A DNA stretch of 64,000 nucleotides from Corynebacterium afermentans subsp. lipophilum. Its GTDB lineage: Bacteria; Actinomycetota; Actinomycetes; Mycobacteriales; Mycobacteriaceae. Positions 21,022-29,626 of this stretch are shown one piece after another. The DNA lies in the NCBI RefSeq assembly GCF_030408375.1, contig NZ_CP046530.1, positions 1,488,001 to 1,552,000 of the forward strand, read 5' to 3'. Each line of letters opens with the position of its first letter. Positions within the stretch are counted from its first letter, which is position 1. The position numbers and the translations under genes are program-made. The notes under the pieces were generated by a model. It had not been told where the DNA came from. It did no database searches and saw nothing but the letters and a program-made list of their open reading frames with translations.

Positions 21022-22446
21022 TTAGGGGTTGCGCGTGTCCTCGCCGAGTTGGTGGACGTGAATGGTGTTGGTCGTGCCCGCGACACCCGGCGGGGTGCCG
21101 GCGACAACGACCATGGTGTCGCCCTCCTTGTACTGCTCCATTGCCAAAAGCTGGCGGTCCACCACCTTGATCATGTCGTCGGTGCTGTGGACCTGCTCGC
21201 ATAGGAACGTCTCCGCGCCCCACGTCATGGCCAGCTGCGAGCGCACCTGCTGCACCGGCGTGAACACCAGAAGCGGCAGGTCCGGGTGCAGGCGCGCCAC
21301 GCGGCGTGCGGTGTCGCCGGAGGTGGTGAACGTGACAATCGCGCGCGCGTTGAGGCGGTCGGCGATGTCGTTCGCCGAATAGGACACCACGCCGCGCTTC
21401 GTGCGCGGGATGTGGTTCAGCGGCGGCACGCTGCCCATGGTCTCGGCAGAGCGGACGATGCGGCTCATGGTGCGCACCACGTTGTGCGGATCCACGCCCA
21501 CAGACGTCTCGCCCGAGAGCATGACACCGTCCGCGCCGTCAAGCACCGCGTTGGCCACGTCGGATGCCTCGGCGCGCGTCGGACGCGAGTTCTCAATCAT
21601 GGAGTCAAGCATTTGCGTAGCGACGATCACCGGCTTGGCATTCTCGCGCGCAATCTGGATCACGCGCTTCTGCACTGCCGGGACCTGCTCGAGCGGAATC
21701 TCCACGCCCAGGTCGCCGCGGGCAACCATCACCGCATCGAACGCGAGGATGATGGATTCCAGCGCGTCCACAGCCTCGGGCTTTTCAAGCTTGGCGACGA
21801 CAGGCACACGCCGACCGACCTCATCCATGATCTCGTGGACCTGCTCCACATCCGCCGGAGAACGCACGAACGACAGGGCGATAATGTCCACGCCGAGCTC
21901 CAGGGCGAAGCGCAGATCAGCCTTGTCCTTCTCGCTCAGCGCCGGCACGGAGATGTCCATGCCCGGAAGCGAGACACCCTTGTTGTTGGACACCGGGCCG
22001 CCCTCGGTGACGCGGCAGACCACGTCGTTGCCGTCAACCTCGGTGCAGACCAGGCCGACCTTGCCGTCGTCCACGAGCAGGCGGTCGCCCGGCTTCGCGT
22101 CCTGGGCGAGCTGCTTGTAGGTGGTGGACACGCGGTCGTGCGTGCCTTCGACGTCGTCCACGGTGATGCGGACGGTCTCGCCGGTTTCCCAGTAGGTCTT
22201 GCCGTCGCCTTCGAAGCGGCCGAGGCGGATCTTCGGGCCCTGCAGGTCCGCCAGGATGCCCACGGCGTGGCCGGTCTCGTCGGTGGCCTCGCGGACCCAG
22301 CGGTAGTTCTGCTCGTGGTCCGGGTAGTCGCCGTGCGAGAAGTTCAAACGCGCCACGTCCATGCCGTCGCGCACGAGTCCCAAAATCGCATCCTTGCTGG
22401 CTACAGCCGGGCCGAGGGTGCAGACGATCTTTGTCCTTCTATCCAC
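21022..22446 (-). CDS. pyk: Pyruvate kinase
   Basis: A 474-residue pyruvate kinase that converts phosphoenolpyruvate and ADP to pyruvate and ATP. The start region [18 protein letters not shown], the catalytic segment [16 protein letters not shown], the metal-binding [15 protein letters not shown] and [11 protein letters not shown] are all standard. The start is a GTG at 22446, giving the length known for the C. glutamicum enzyme; it overlaps the lgt stop by 8 nt. Upstream in-frame ATGs lie deeper in lgt and add only non-homologous sequence. Coupling to lgt is conserved in C. glutamicum. Confidence 0.97.
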   Translation of the reverse strand: MDRRTKIVCTLGPAVASKDAILGLVRDGMDVARLNFSHGDYPDHEQNYRWVREATDETGHAVGILADLQGPKIRLGRFEGDGKTYWETGETVRITVDDVEGTHDRVSTTYKQLAQDAKPGDRLLVDDGKVGLVCTEVDGNDVVCRVTEGGPVSNNKGVSLPGMDISVPALSEKDKADLRFALELGVDIIALSFVRSPADVEQVHEIMDEVGRRVPVVAKLEKPEAVDALESIILAFDAVMVARGDLGVEIPLEQVPAVQKRVIQIARENAKPVIVATQMLDSMIENSRPTRAEASDVANAVLDGADGVMLSGETSVGVDPHNVVRTMSRIVRSAETMGSVPPLNHIPRTKRGVVSYSANDIADRLNARAIVTFTTSGDTARRVARLHPDLPLLVFTPVQQVRSQLAMTWGAETFLCEQVHSTDDMIKVVDRQLLAMEQYKEGDTMVVVAGTPPGVAGTTNTIHVHQLGEDTRNP

Positions 22447-23455
22447 GTGTACCAACCTCGTTGTCTTCGGTGTTGTCGCTGTTGTCGTCGGTGTCATTCG
22501 TGTTCTTCAGCGCCCCACGGTACTCCCGATCCTGGGAGTCTGCCGTGGACGAGCGGTTGTACTCCGGGTCCACCTCCTCCGGGGTCTCCCTGCCCTTTTG
22601 CAGTATGAAGAAGATCACCACGGCGACGATGAACAAGATGGCGGACACCCACGTGTTCACGCGCAGGCCGAGGATCAGGTTCGCCTCGTCGCGGCGCATG
22701 AACTCGATGAAGAAGCGGCCCAGCGTGTAGCCGGCCACGTACAGCCAGAACACACGGCCGTGGCCGAGGCGGAAGCGGCGGTCAGCCCAGATGAGCACGA
22801 AAAACACCGCCACGTTCCAGATCAGCTCGTAGAGGAACGTCGGGTGCACGCTCGCAATCACCTCGCCAGTGGAGCGGCCCGTCAGCGGGGCGTACTGGCC
22901 GGCTTCGTTAACGCGGTAGTAGATGTCCAGCGCCCACGGCACATTCGTCTCCGCGCCGTAGAGCTCCTGGTTGAAGTAGTTGCCCAACCGGCCGATGCCC
23001 TGGGCGAGGATCACCGACGGCGCGATCGCGTCCGCAAGCGGTGCAATCGGCAGCCCCTTGCGCCGCATCATCACCCACACTGCCAGAGCGCCGAGCGCGA
23101 CCGCGCCGATGATGCCAAGTCCGCCGGCGGTGATGTTGAAGGCCTGCCAGGGGTTTTTGCCTTCGCCGAAGTACTTCTGGTGGTCCGTGATCACGTGGTA
23201 GAGGCGCCCGCCGATGATGCCGGCCGGGATGACCACAATCGCCGCGTCCCACACCGTCTCCGGGTCGCCGCCGCGCGCCTTATAGCGGCGCAGCGAGACC
23301 GCCATCGCGACGATGATGCCGGTGATGATGCACAGCGCGTAGGCGCGGATGGGAATGGGACCGAGGTACCACACGCCCTGCGGCGGCGACGGGATGTTAG
23401 CCAAGTTCAGCGTTTGCACGCCAAACAGTGTGCCATTTAGCGTCGCGACGGGCAC
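22439..23455 (-). CDS. lgt: Prolipoprotein diacylglyceryl transferase
   Basis: A 338-residue integral membrane enzyme that transfers diacylglycerol from phosphatidylglycerol to the lipobox cysteine of prolipoproteins. About seven hydrophobic segments span residues 30-275. The family signature [13 protein letters not shown] is at residues 155-167, and the conserved GGRLYHV is near 82. The hydrophilic tail after residue 285 is acidic and Asp/Asn-rich, probably disordered. It overlaps the TrpC-like gene by 19 nt and pyk by 8 nt. Several lipoproteins in this window would be its substrates. Confidence 0.95.
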   Translation of the reverse strand: MPVATLNGTLFGVQTLNLANIPSPPQGVWYLGPIPIRAYALCIITGIIVAMAVSLRRYKARGGDPETVWDAAIVVIPAGIIGGRLYHVITDHQKYFGEGKNPWQAFNITAGGLGIIGAVALGALAVWVMMRRKGLPIAPLADAIAPSVILAQGIGRLGNYFNQELYGAETNVPWALDIYYRVNEAGQYAPLTGRSTGEVIASVHPTFLYELIWNVAVFFVLIWADRRFRLGHGRVFWLYVAGYTLGRFFIEFMRRDEANLILGLRVNTWVSAILFIVAVVIFFILQKGRETPEEVDPEYNRSSTADSQDREYRGALKNTNDTDDNSDNTEDNEVGTRG

Positions 23456-24255
23456 GCGGGGTGCTGGCCTGCGGTGGCTAGCGAGCGCGTCGCCGAGAGC
23501 ACATCGCCCGCGGCCATGACGGCCTCCGCCGCGAGCACCGCGTCCGCGCCGCAGGAGGCTGCGTTGATCAGATCGCGCGGGGTGGACACGCCGCCCAGAC
23601 TAATTTTGATTACCTCGCTGGGAAGACCGGGCGCGATCTCGGCGAAGGCGTTGCGGTTCAAATTGTTGGTGTCGAAAGTCCAGGAGTTCACCGCCACAAC
23701 GGTTACGCCCGCACGCAGCGCTCGGTCCGCTTCCTCCGGGGTGCGCACCTCCGCCACTGCGGCCATGCCGAGGGACTCGGCGCGGTCTAACAGCGCCTCG
23801 AAGCGGGCCTGATCCAAGATGCCCACCTGCAGCGGGATGGCGTCGGCGCCGTAGCAGCGGGCCTCGTGAATCTGGTACGGGTCCACGATCACGTCGCGGC
23901 ACACCATCGGCAGTTCCACCGCTGCCCTGGCCTGGGCCATGTCCGCCAGGGAGCCGTCGAAACGCAACCGCTCCGTCTGGCACGCGATGAGGTGGGCTCC
24001 GCCGGCTTCGATGTTTTGCGCCAGCGCCTCGATGCTGGAATGCCCCGCGCCGGTGGGACCGAAGACCGGAGAGTTGCGCTTGATCTCCACGATCACGCTG
24101 CAGCCATGACGCAAAAGCGCCGCCCGAGTGTCCCGGGTCGGCGCCATATCGCGCGAGCGCGCTTTGATCTCTTTGAAGGAAACGGCGGCCTCACGCTTGG
24201 CAACGTCGCGAAGCACACCAGCGACGACATCGTCGAGTGTGCTCGGTGCCGGCAT
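23437..24255 (-). CDS. trpC: TrpC-like indole-3-glycerol-phosphate synthase homologue with altered active site
   Basis: A 272-residue TIM-barrel protein clearly homologous end to end to actinobacterial TrpC, which converts carboxyphenylaminodeoxyribulose phosphate to indole-3-glycerol phosphate. Glu57, Lys59, Glu169 and Asn190 align with known catalytic residues. The general-acid Lys of the KDF motif is Arg120 here (CRDVIV), the AESG motif reads SLGG (219-222), and the phosphate-loop LVGEGL reads LAAEAV (241-246). Activity is therefore doubtful. SD GGGAGG lies 5 nt before the ATG. It keeps the TIGR02234-trpC order of mycobacterial trp operons. Confidence 0.82.
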   Translation of the reverse strand: MPAPSTLDDVVAGVLRDVAKREAAVSFKEIKARSRDMAPTRDTRAALLRHGCSVIVEIKRNSPVFGPTGAGHSSIEALAQNIEAGGAHLIACQTERLRFDGSLADMAQARAAVELPMVCRDVIVDPYQIHEARCYGADAIPLQVGILDQARFEALLDRAESLGMAAVAEVRTPEEADRALRAGVTVVAVNSWTFDTNNLNRNAFAEIAPGLPSEVIKISLGGVSTPRDLINAASCGADAVLAAEAVMAAGDVLSATRSLATAGQHPACPSRR

Positions 24256-24282
24256 GGCTACCTCCCAGTTGCAAGGGGCCTG

Positions 24283-24301
24283 GCCTTATCACGGATAAGG
24301 C
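24283..24301. other. Inverted repeat between the Trp-associated membrane protein and trpC-like genes
   Basis: GCCTTATC and GATAAGGC form an 8-bp perfect stem with a 3-nt loop in the 45-bp gap upstream of the trpC-like gene. There is no T-run, so it is more likely an mRNA stability or processing hairpin than a terminator. Confidence 0.45.
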
Positions 24302-25002
24302 TAGCGGGTGGACTTCGAGGATCGGAAATCCGGTCCGCCCCCGCCGCCGCGCGGATCGGTCGGATCGATGTCTGCGCTGATCGCGTCCCACAGCACGCGG
24401 CCGGACTGGGGGTCCTCCTCCAAGTCCTCGCGCACCTTCTCCCGGCGCACCGTTTCCTTCTCGTACTTGTTCTGCCGCGGCGAATCCTCGCCCGGCCGCG
24501 CGACCAGCAGCGCCCCGCCGGCCAGTCCGAGCACCGCTGCCAACAGCGCCAACCCGGGGCCGAGCGCTTGCGTCGTGGTGGAGGTGATATCCGCCCACTG
24601 CGCAATCGCCGGCGCGAAACTGCCCTGCTGAGCCTCGTCCGCGCCCGCCGTGAGCAGGGCGTGCACACGCTCCGGGTCCGCCCCGCCAACCAGCAAACGC
24701 ACCGCCGGCACCGCCAGGCCCACGGACGCCGCTGCGCAGATGGCGCCGATGACGCGGCGGCCGAGGCGTCGTAAAGCAAATGCCGCGACCATCCCTGCGA
24801 TCAGCAGCACCGCAATGGCGCCGGTCTCCGTGGACCAGTCCGCGCCGTTGACACTTGCCTCGCCGCCGCCGGAGATGTCGTCGACGAATTCCGCGCGCAC
24901 CCAATCCATCCGCGAGCTGATCCAGGTCAGCGCGCCCGCGACACCAAGTGCGACCGCCCCTTTGCGGGCGGCCTTCTTGTCTGGCTGTGCAGTTTTAGTC
25001 AT
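24301..25002 (-). CDS. TIGR02234-type Trp-biosynthesis-associated membrane protein
   Basis: A 233-residue membrane protein with about four hydrophobic helices (near residues 15-30, 60-80, 84-105 and 148-168) and a charged cytoplasmic tail rich in Lys/Glu and then Gly. In mycobacteria a protein of this type lies between trpE and trpC, and the same order with a TrpC homologue is seen here; the biochemical role is unknown. The AAGGAGG ribosome-binding site lies inside the last codons of the upstream phosphatase gene, only 3 bp separating the genes. Confidence 0.78.
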   Translation of the reverse strand: MTKTAQPDKKAARKGAVALGVAGALTWISSRMDWVRAEFVDDISGGGEASVNGADWSTETGAIAVLLIAGMVAAFALRRLGRRVIGAICAAASVGLAVPAVRLLVGGADPERVHALLTAGADEAQQGSFAPAIAQWADITSTTTQALGPGLALLAAVLGLAGGALLVARPGEDSPRQNKYEKETVRREKVREDLEEDPQSGRVLWDAISADIDPTDPRGGGGGPDFRSSKSTR

Positions 25003-25005
25003 GCG

Positions 25006-25818
25006 TTAAGCCTCCTTACCCGCATCATTTTGGACCGTTTGTAGCGCCTCCATCACCGCGGCGTGGGCTGTGGCGGTGCCCACCACAGCCCCTACCTTGT
25101 CGGGCTCCCACGGCGTGCCGTCGCCGGCGGTGGCCACCGCTCCCGCGCTGCGCGCCAGCAGGATGCCCGCGGAGTTATCCCACACGTGAGGCGAGAAACT
25201 CACCGCGGCCTGGTAGATACCTTGTGCCGCAAACGCGAGGTCGATGCCCACCGAGCCGGAAATCCGCGGGCGCAGGTGTGCCCGGGCCAGCTCGCCGGCC
25301 AGGTTCAAACGCTGGCTGGTCGGCATGCGTCTGCGGTCGCGGGAGTGCAGGGAGCCGACGCCCACGTGCGGCGCGGACGAGGCAGCACTCACCGGCGGCA
25401 GCGCCGCGCCGTTGAGGTGCACCGGCTCGCCGTCGATGGCTGTCATGCGCATCTCCAGCAGCGGCGCGTCCACCACCGCCACCACCGGCTGCCGCTCCAC
25501 CAGCAGGGAGACCAGGATCGCGCAGTTGGGGTTGCCGGTGGAATAGTTCGACGTGCCGTCGATGGGGTCCACCACCCAGCAGGCGTGCTCGTCCAGTTCG
25601 CCGCCCTGCTCCTCACCGAACACGCCGATGCCGGTCGCGCCGGTGAGCTTGTCGCGCAGCAGCTCCTCTACCGCCAGGTCCGCGGCGGTAGCGAAGTCGC
25701 CAGAGCCTTTGTGCAGGGCGGGCGCGGCGCCGAGTTCGTTGACGAAGATCTCGCGGGCAGCGTCAACCGCCGCCTCCGCGGCCTGCAGGTGCCCCATCAG
25801 CTCCGTGGCATCCGTCAT
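25006..25818 (-). CDS. impA: Inositol-monophosphatase-family phosphatase (ImpA-like)
   Basis: A 270-residue Mg2+-dependent phosphatase. The GEE metal motif is at residues 68-70, WVVDPIDGTSNYSTG at 81-95, and the C-terminal WDNSAGILLARSAGA at about 220, matching the two IMPase signatures. In C. glutamicum impA lies inside the his operon between hisA and hisF; both flanking his genes are missing here, with gaps of only 3-4 bp on each side. Substrate could be an inositol phosphate or another small phosphomonoester. The ATG at 25818 removes 15 non-homologous residues. Confidence 0.88.
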   Translation of the reverse strand: MTDATELMGHLQAAEAAVDAAREIFVNELGAAPALHKGSGDFATAADLAVEELLRDKLTGATGIGVFGEEQGGELDEHACWVVDPIDGTSNYSTGNPNCAILVSLLVERQPVVAVVDAPLLEMRMTAIDGEPVHLNGAALPPVSAASSAPHVGVGSLHSRDRRRMPTSQRLNLAGELARAHLRPRISGSVGIDLAFAAQGIYQAAVSFSPHVWDNSAGILLARSAGAVATAGDGTPWEPDKVGAVVGTATAHAAVMEALQTVQNDAGKEA

Positions 25819-25822
25819 CGTG

Positions 25823-26452
25823 CTACCCAAGCTGGGCGATCCAGTTTCGCAGCACGCCGGCACCAGCCTCGCCAGAGGCCTCGGGGTGGAAACGTGTCGC
25901 CCACAGTGGGCCGTTTTCCACCGCGGCGAGCACCTCGCCCACCCAGCTCAGCTTGGGGTAGGCAATGAACTCGTCCTCCTGCAGCTCGAAGTCGCGGGCG
26001 CCGGTAGCTGCGTTGAACTCGAATTCCTGCGCGCCGTCGAGCATCAGCGAACCCTGAGCAGGCGCAACCTCCGCGCGTTCAACGGGGGCCTCAAGCTTCT
26101 CGACGCCTCCCGGCCACTCCCCGAACCCAGCCGCGCCATCCGCGCCCCGCTCGAACAGCGCGTCCATGGCGGCGCCAACGACAAGCACCGGGCGCGAACC
26201 GGCGAGGCGCTGCCCCACAACGCGGTCCGCCTGGGCTTTGCGCAGAGCCCGCAGCGCTTCGGCGGCATCGCCGGAGGCGGCAATAACGAGACCATCCGCG
26301 GCGACGGCGCTCGCCGGGTCAGAGGTAACCTCCGCGTCCACGCCTTCAGCCCGCAACGCAGCGTGCAGCGCCGCCACAGCGGGATCCGCGCCCGCAAACG
26401 GGTCGAACACCGCAACAGCGGCAGTTTTCGGGCTGGAGGTTGTCTCGCTCAT
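25823..26452 (-). CDS. hisH: HisH-like protein lacking the catalytic cysteine (pseudoenzyme)
   Basis: A 209-residue protein that aligns along its length with actinobacterial HisH, the glutaminase subunit of imidazole-glycerol-phosphate synthase. Shared stretches include EVTSDPASAVAADGLV, the GEWPGGVEKLEAPV region and AAVENGPLWATRFHPE. However, the nucleophile motif GVCVGMQ reads VVGAAMD with Gly at position 93, the oxyanion-loop PGVGAF reads AASGDA (58-63), and the first strand DYGSGN reads DPFAGA. His189 and Glu191 remain. Glutaminase activity should be lost. The frame is open and ends in a normal stop 4 bp from impA, so it is an intact, diverged gene. The partner hisF is absent nearby. Confidence 0.83.
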   Translation of the reverse strand: MSETTSSPKTAAVAVFDPFAGADPAVAALHAALRAEGVDAEVTSDPASAVAADGLVIAASGDAAEALRALRKAQADRVVGQRLAGSRPVLVVGAAMDALFERGADGAAGFGEWPGGVEKLEAPVERAEVAPAQGSLMLDGAQEFEFNAATGARDFELQEDEFIAYPKLSWVGEVLAAVENGPLWATRFHPEASGEAGAGVLRNWIAQLG

Positions 26453-26479
26453 AGGTGCGTAGTGTAGCCCCCGCGCTGC

Positions 26480-27778
26480 CTACTGGCGCTTGCGCGGGTA
26501 GGGCCGCGGCACCTGCACCGACTTCAGGCGCGCGGACAGGTTGTTCACTTCCACCACGCGGTGGCGGCCCAGCTGGCGGTCCAGCAGCGTAATTGCCAGG
26601 CCGATGGTGATCACGGCAGACGCGATGCCGAACACCGGGGCAAACGCCATCTGCGCCACCAACATGCCGTAGAACGTGGAGCCCAAGCCGGTGCCGCCGT
26701 CGAAGCCGATGTTCCAGATCGCGGAGGCCTCCGAGGTCTTGTGGCGCGGCAGGCGGTAGAACAGCATCGTCAGCGCCTCGTTTTGCACTCCGCCGAAGCC
26801 GGCGCCGTAGAACAGCGCGGCGATGAGCATGGTCCACGCGGGCAGCTCCATGGACAGGATCATGGCCATCAGCGCCACACCGACAGCGGCGATGATCTGG
26901 CACGGGATAATGACGGTGCCCGGGTAACCGCGGCGGTCCATGATGCGGCCGGCGACGTAGCGCGAGACCATCGCGGCGAAGTTGAGGACGGAAAGCATCA
27001 CGCCCGCCAGCGCAGCGCCCGACACCGGGTCGAGCGCGCGCATGGACACCGGCAGGAAGTTCGTGATCGCGCCGTATGCGGTGGTGACAAACATCAGGGC
27101 GAGCGCCGGCACGAGCGCGAGGTGCCACATGGGCACGCGCACGCTTTGCTGCGTTTCAGCGTCCGGGTCCGCCGGTGGGATGGGCGGGATAGCCAGGCAG
27201 GCCACCAGCGAAACCGCGCCGATGGAGGCGGCGATCACGTACACCGCGTCGTAGCCGATTTTGTCCACCAACGCCAGACCGGACGGCAGCGCCACCATCT
27301 GCGCCAGGCCCACGACCATGCCGAAGATGCCGGTGGCGCTGCCCAGCAGGCGCAGCGGGACAAGCTCGGCGATGATGGCGGCTTCCGCCACGGACAGCGC
27401 ACCGAAGCCGATGCCGCGGATCGCACTGACGGTCAACAGCGGTACGGCGTCCATGCCGAGCATGTAGCCGAACGCCGGGATGCCCAGCAGCAGCGAGGAG
27501 ATGGCCAACACCCAGCCGAAGCCGAACGTCTTCAGCGCCTTTGGGGTGAAAATTTGGGTGACCACGGTGGCGAACATGAACACGCCGGTGGAAAGCCCTG
27601 CCAGGGAGGCTGGCTGGCCAGCGTCGATCACCGCCGTGGGGACCACAGGCAGCAGCAACGCCCACGCCGCGAAGGCCGAAGCCACGGCCACGAGCACCGG
27701 GATCAGGCCCCGGGCGCGCCACACGTTGGTCAGCGATTCAACTTCCCCACGGGTCAGCGGCTGTTTGGACCATGCCAT
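26480..27778 (-). CDS. MFS transporter
   Basis: A 432-residue major facilitator superfamily permease with about 12 hydrophobic helices. A loop RYVAGRIMDRRG near residue 270 resembles the conserved MFS inter-helix motif, and ALPSGLALVDKIGYDAVY forms another loop. By position between the small membrane protein and the HisH-like gene it corresponds to C. glutamicum cg2301, a permease gene within the his operon. The substrate is not known. It is separated by 1 bp from the upstream membrane-protein gene. Confidence 0.85.
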   Translation of the reverse strand: MAWSKQPLTRGEVESLTNVWRARGLIPVLVAVASAFAAWALLLPVVPTAVIDAGQPASLAGLSTGVFMFATVVTQIFTPKALKTFGFGWVLAISSLLLGIPAFGYMLGMDAVPLLTVSAIRGIGFGALSVAEAAIIAELVPLRLLGSATGIFGMVVGLAQMVALPSGLALVDKIGYDAVYVIAASIGAVSLVACLAIPPIPPADPDAETQQSVRVPMWHLALVPALALMFVTTAYGAITNFLPVSMRALDPVSGAALAGVMLSVLNFAAMVSRYVAGRIMDRRGYPGTVIIPCQIIAAVGVALMAMILSMELPAWTMLIAALFYGAGFGGVQNEALTMLFYRLPRHKTSEASAIWNIGFDGGTGLGSTFYGMLVAQMAFAPVFGIASAVITIGLAITLLDRQLGRHRVVEVNNLSARLKSVQVPRPYPRKRQ

Positions 27779-27779
27779 C

Positions 27780-27959
27780 TCACATCACCTCCATAAGCGC
27801 GAGGGCTGCGAAGAGCAGGGCCATGACAGCTAGAAGCGCAAGCACCGCGGTAAATGCACGGGGTGCTCCGCGTTGATAGCTGGACCAGACTCCGCCGACG
27901 AGAAGCCCCGCCACAAGGCTGAGCACCACCACCAAAATCGGATTCCCGACAGCGGACAC
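27780..27959 (-). CDS. Small membrane protein, 59 residues
   Basis: A 59-residue protein with two hydrophobic helices (about residues 6-24 and 35-57) joined by a short WSSYQRGAPRA loop. The GTG start at 27959 is chosen because a strong AAGGAGG Shine-Dalgarno sequence lies about 8 nt upstream; a longer reading adds a Cys/His-rich non-membrane leader. It precedes the MFS gene by 1 bp, matching the position of cg2302 in the C. glutamicum his operon. Function unknown. Confidence 0.72.
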   Translation of the reverse strand: MSAVGNPILVVVLSLVAGLLVGGVWSSYQRGAPRAFTAVLALLAVMALLFAALALMEVM

Positions 27960-28007
27960 CGCAAAGACCTCCTTCGCAACCAAGTCGATTCGGCCGTCAT
28001 TGTAGAC

Positions 28008-28017
28008 GCTGCATAGG
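28008..28017. repeat. Isolated half-site of the palindrome family
   Basis: CGCTGCATAG (CTATGCAGCG on the minus strand) lies between the small membrane protein gene and the divergent YbjN gene. It is identical to the 10 bp of the degenerate third copy at 18571-18580. It occupies the place where hisDCB lie in C. glutamicum. Confidence 0.45.
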
Positions 28018-28048
28018 AATCCATGGACGCTGCCTTCACAGTGGGCGT

Positions 28049-28054
28049 TATGCT
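28049..28054 (+). promoter_or_regulatory. -10 hexamer TATGCT for the YbjN gene
   Basis: TATGCT ends 6 nt before the ATG at 28061 and no Shine-Dalgarno sequence is present, consistent with a leaderless mRNA. Confidence 0.55.
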
Positions 28055-28060
28055 CGCTGT

Positions 28061-29107
28061 ATGGGAAAGCACGCTGCACCGGCGGGCCCTCAGCGCCCCG
28101 GCGAGGTCACTCTCGAGCGCGTCGCTGCACTGCTGGAGAGCCTCGGCTTCGAACCGCTGGTGCGCCCGGACCGCCTGGTCATCGGCGCGCATGCCTTCAC
28201 CGTGGCCTTGTGGGTGGATTACTCGCGCCCAATGGCGCTGGTCATCGACACTGCGGAGCGCATCCCCACCGACTTCGAGCATGCGATGGCGCTCGCCCGC
28301 TTCATTAACACCTGGAACCACGACCGGGTTGGCCCGTGGGCGAGCTACCGTCTGATGGAGTCCGGGGATCTGTGCGCGCGCATGCGCCGCGGCGTGCACA
28401 TCAAGCATGGGCTTAGCGACGATCAACTGGCCGCCGAATTGTTAGACACACTCGAGCACGCTGCTGCGTTTTACCGGCGGCTGCGCGAACGATTCTTGGA
28501 CGCGGGCCTGGACCAGCCCCTGCCGCCGCAGCTGATGCGCGCCCAGGACACTGACCTGCTGCTGGGCCGGCATCCCTTACTGCGTCACTTGCCGCGCGGC
28601 GGGCGGCAGGAGGTGTCCACCGCACCGGAGCTCTACCGCGAAGTGGAGGGGCCCGCAGGTGAGGTCGCGCCGGTTGGCGTGGGCGATCTCACCGATGCGT
28701 TGGAGCAGCTCGAATTCCGCTACGGTGTCGGCGAGGACGGCGTGATCGCCACCGGTGTCAACGGCGTGCCGTTCGCGCTGACTATCGAAGGCGAACCGGG
28801 ACCGCGCTACGCCCGCGTGACAGGCATGTGGGACACCGGCCGCGACGCCCTCGACGCGTTCTTGCCGCTGTGGCTGGTGTGCAACGACGTTAACGAGCGC
28901 ACGTGCGCCACGGCCGCTTACCTGCACGAATTCGACGGGACCGCCCACATGCACGCCGAGTCCACCATGCTCGTGGCTGAGGGCGTCGCGCCCGGGCAGG
29001 TCAGTGAATTCGTCATCTCTGCGATGGCGGCGTGCCTGGCGGCCATCGACCACGTCAGTCAGCAGACGGCCGGCCAGTCGGTGGTGGATTGGCCCGGCAG
29101 GCGCTAG
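28061..29107 (+). CDS. YbjN-domain protein (two tandem domains)
   Basis: A 348-residue soluble protein with two related halves of the YbjN fold, which resembles type III secretion chaperones. Residues 15-150 form the first unit (LLESLGFEPLVRPDRL ... LARFINTWNHDRVGPWASY), and about 205-335 the second (ALEQLEFRYGVGEDGV ... FLPLWLVCNDVNERTCAT). The second ends in FVISAMAACLAAIDHV. YbjN proteins are of uncertain role, possibly in stress or regulation. It stands alone between divergent and convergent neighbours; its stop abuts that of the next gene. Confidence 0.8.
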   Translation: MGKHAAPAGPQRPGEVTLERVAALLESLGFEPLVRPDRLVIGAHAFTVALWVDYSRPMALVIDTAERIPTDFEHAMALARFINTWNHDRVGPWASYRLMESGDLCARMRRGVHIKHGLSDDQLAAELLDTLEHAAAFYRRLRERFLDAGLDQPLPPQLMRAQDTDLLLGRHPLLRHLPRGGRQEVSTAPELYREVEGPAGEVAPVGVGDLTDALEQLEFRYGVGEDGVIATGVNGVPFALTIEGEPGPRYARVTGMWDTGRDALDAFLPLWLVCNDVNERTCATAAYLHEFDGTAHMHAESTMLVAEGVAPGQVSEFVISAMAACLAAIDHVSQQTAGQSVVDWPGRR

Positions 29108-29626
29108 CTAGCGCTCTTGCCTGGTGTAGGCCAAAAGGTTGGCGGTCCAGTACACCAGCACGGCCGCGAACGGGCCCGCTGCCCAGGCGACGCCTGGTCG
29201 CACGGGCGGCACCATGGTCAACGTGTCGCCGTCCGAAAGCGCATCGGGCGACGGCAGGGGGTGCATAAGTCCCACGAACCATCCGCCGAAGATGTAGAGC
29301 GCCACGGCAGCTACCGCGCTGACGATTCCGGCCCAGATCAGCCAGGCCACAGACCCACGGACTTTCCCGCGCTGCGCGGCAAACAGCGCCACCGCCGCCA
29401 CCACAACACCGGCCAGGGTGGTCAGCAGAGCAAACGAACCGAAGCCCGCGAATTCGGCGTTGGCGGGGCTTTCCGCCTGATCCACCCGCAAACCGCCGCC
29501 TTCAACCACGCCGATGTATGCGGGCCGCACGAGCGCCCACACCCCGCCGCCGAGGATGCCCAAAACACAACCGAGCGCCAGGAGCCCAGCTCCGGCGCTC
29601 AGTGCGGATCTACGGTTTAGTTGCAC
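29108..29626 (-). CDS. Conserved membrane protein, 172 residues
   Basis: A four-helix membrane protein with hydrophobic segments near residues 10-32, 63-84, 92-115 and 145-165. Between helices 1 and 2 lies a 30-residue extracytoplasmic loop, and between 3 and 4 a loop LMHPLPSPDALSDGDTLTMVPP. It starts MQLNRRSAL and overlaps the upstream lipoprotein gene by 10 nt, so both are probably co-expressed. A DUF2567-like relationship is possible but not verified. No enzymatic motif is visible. Confidence 0.72.
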   Translation of the reverse strand: MQLNRRSALSAGAGLLALGCVLGILGGGVWALVRPAYIGVVEGGGLRVDQAESPANAEFAGFGSFALLTTLAGVVVAAVALFAAQRGKVRGSVAWLIWAGIVSAVAAVALYIFGGWFVGLMHPLPSPDALSDGDTLTMVPPVRPGVAWAAGPFAAVLVYWTANLLAYTRQER

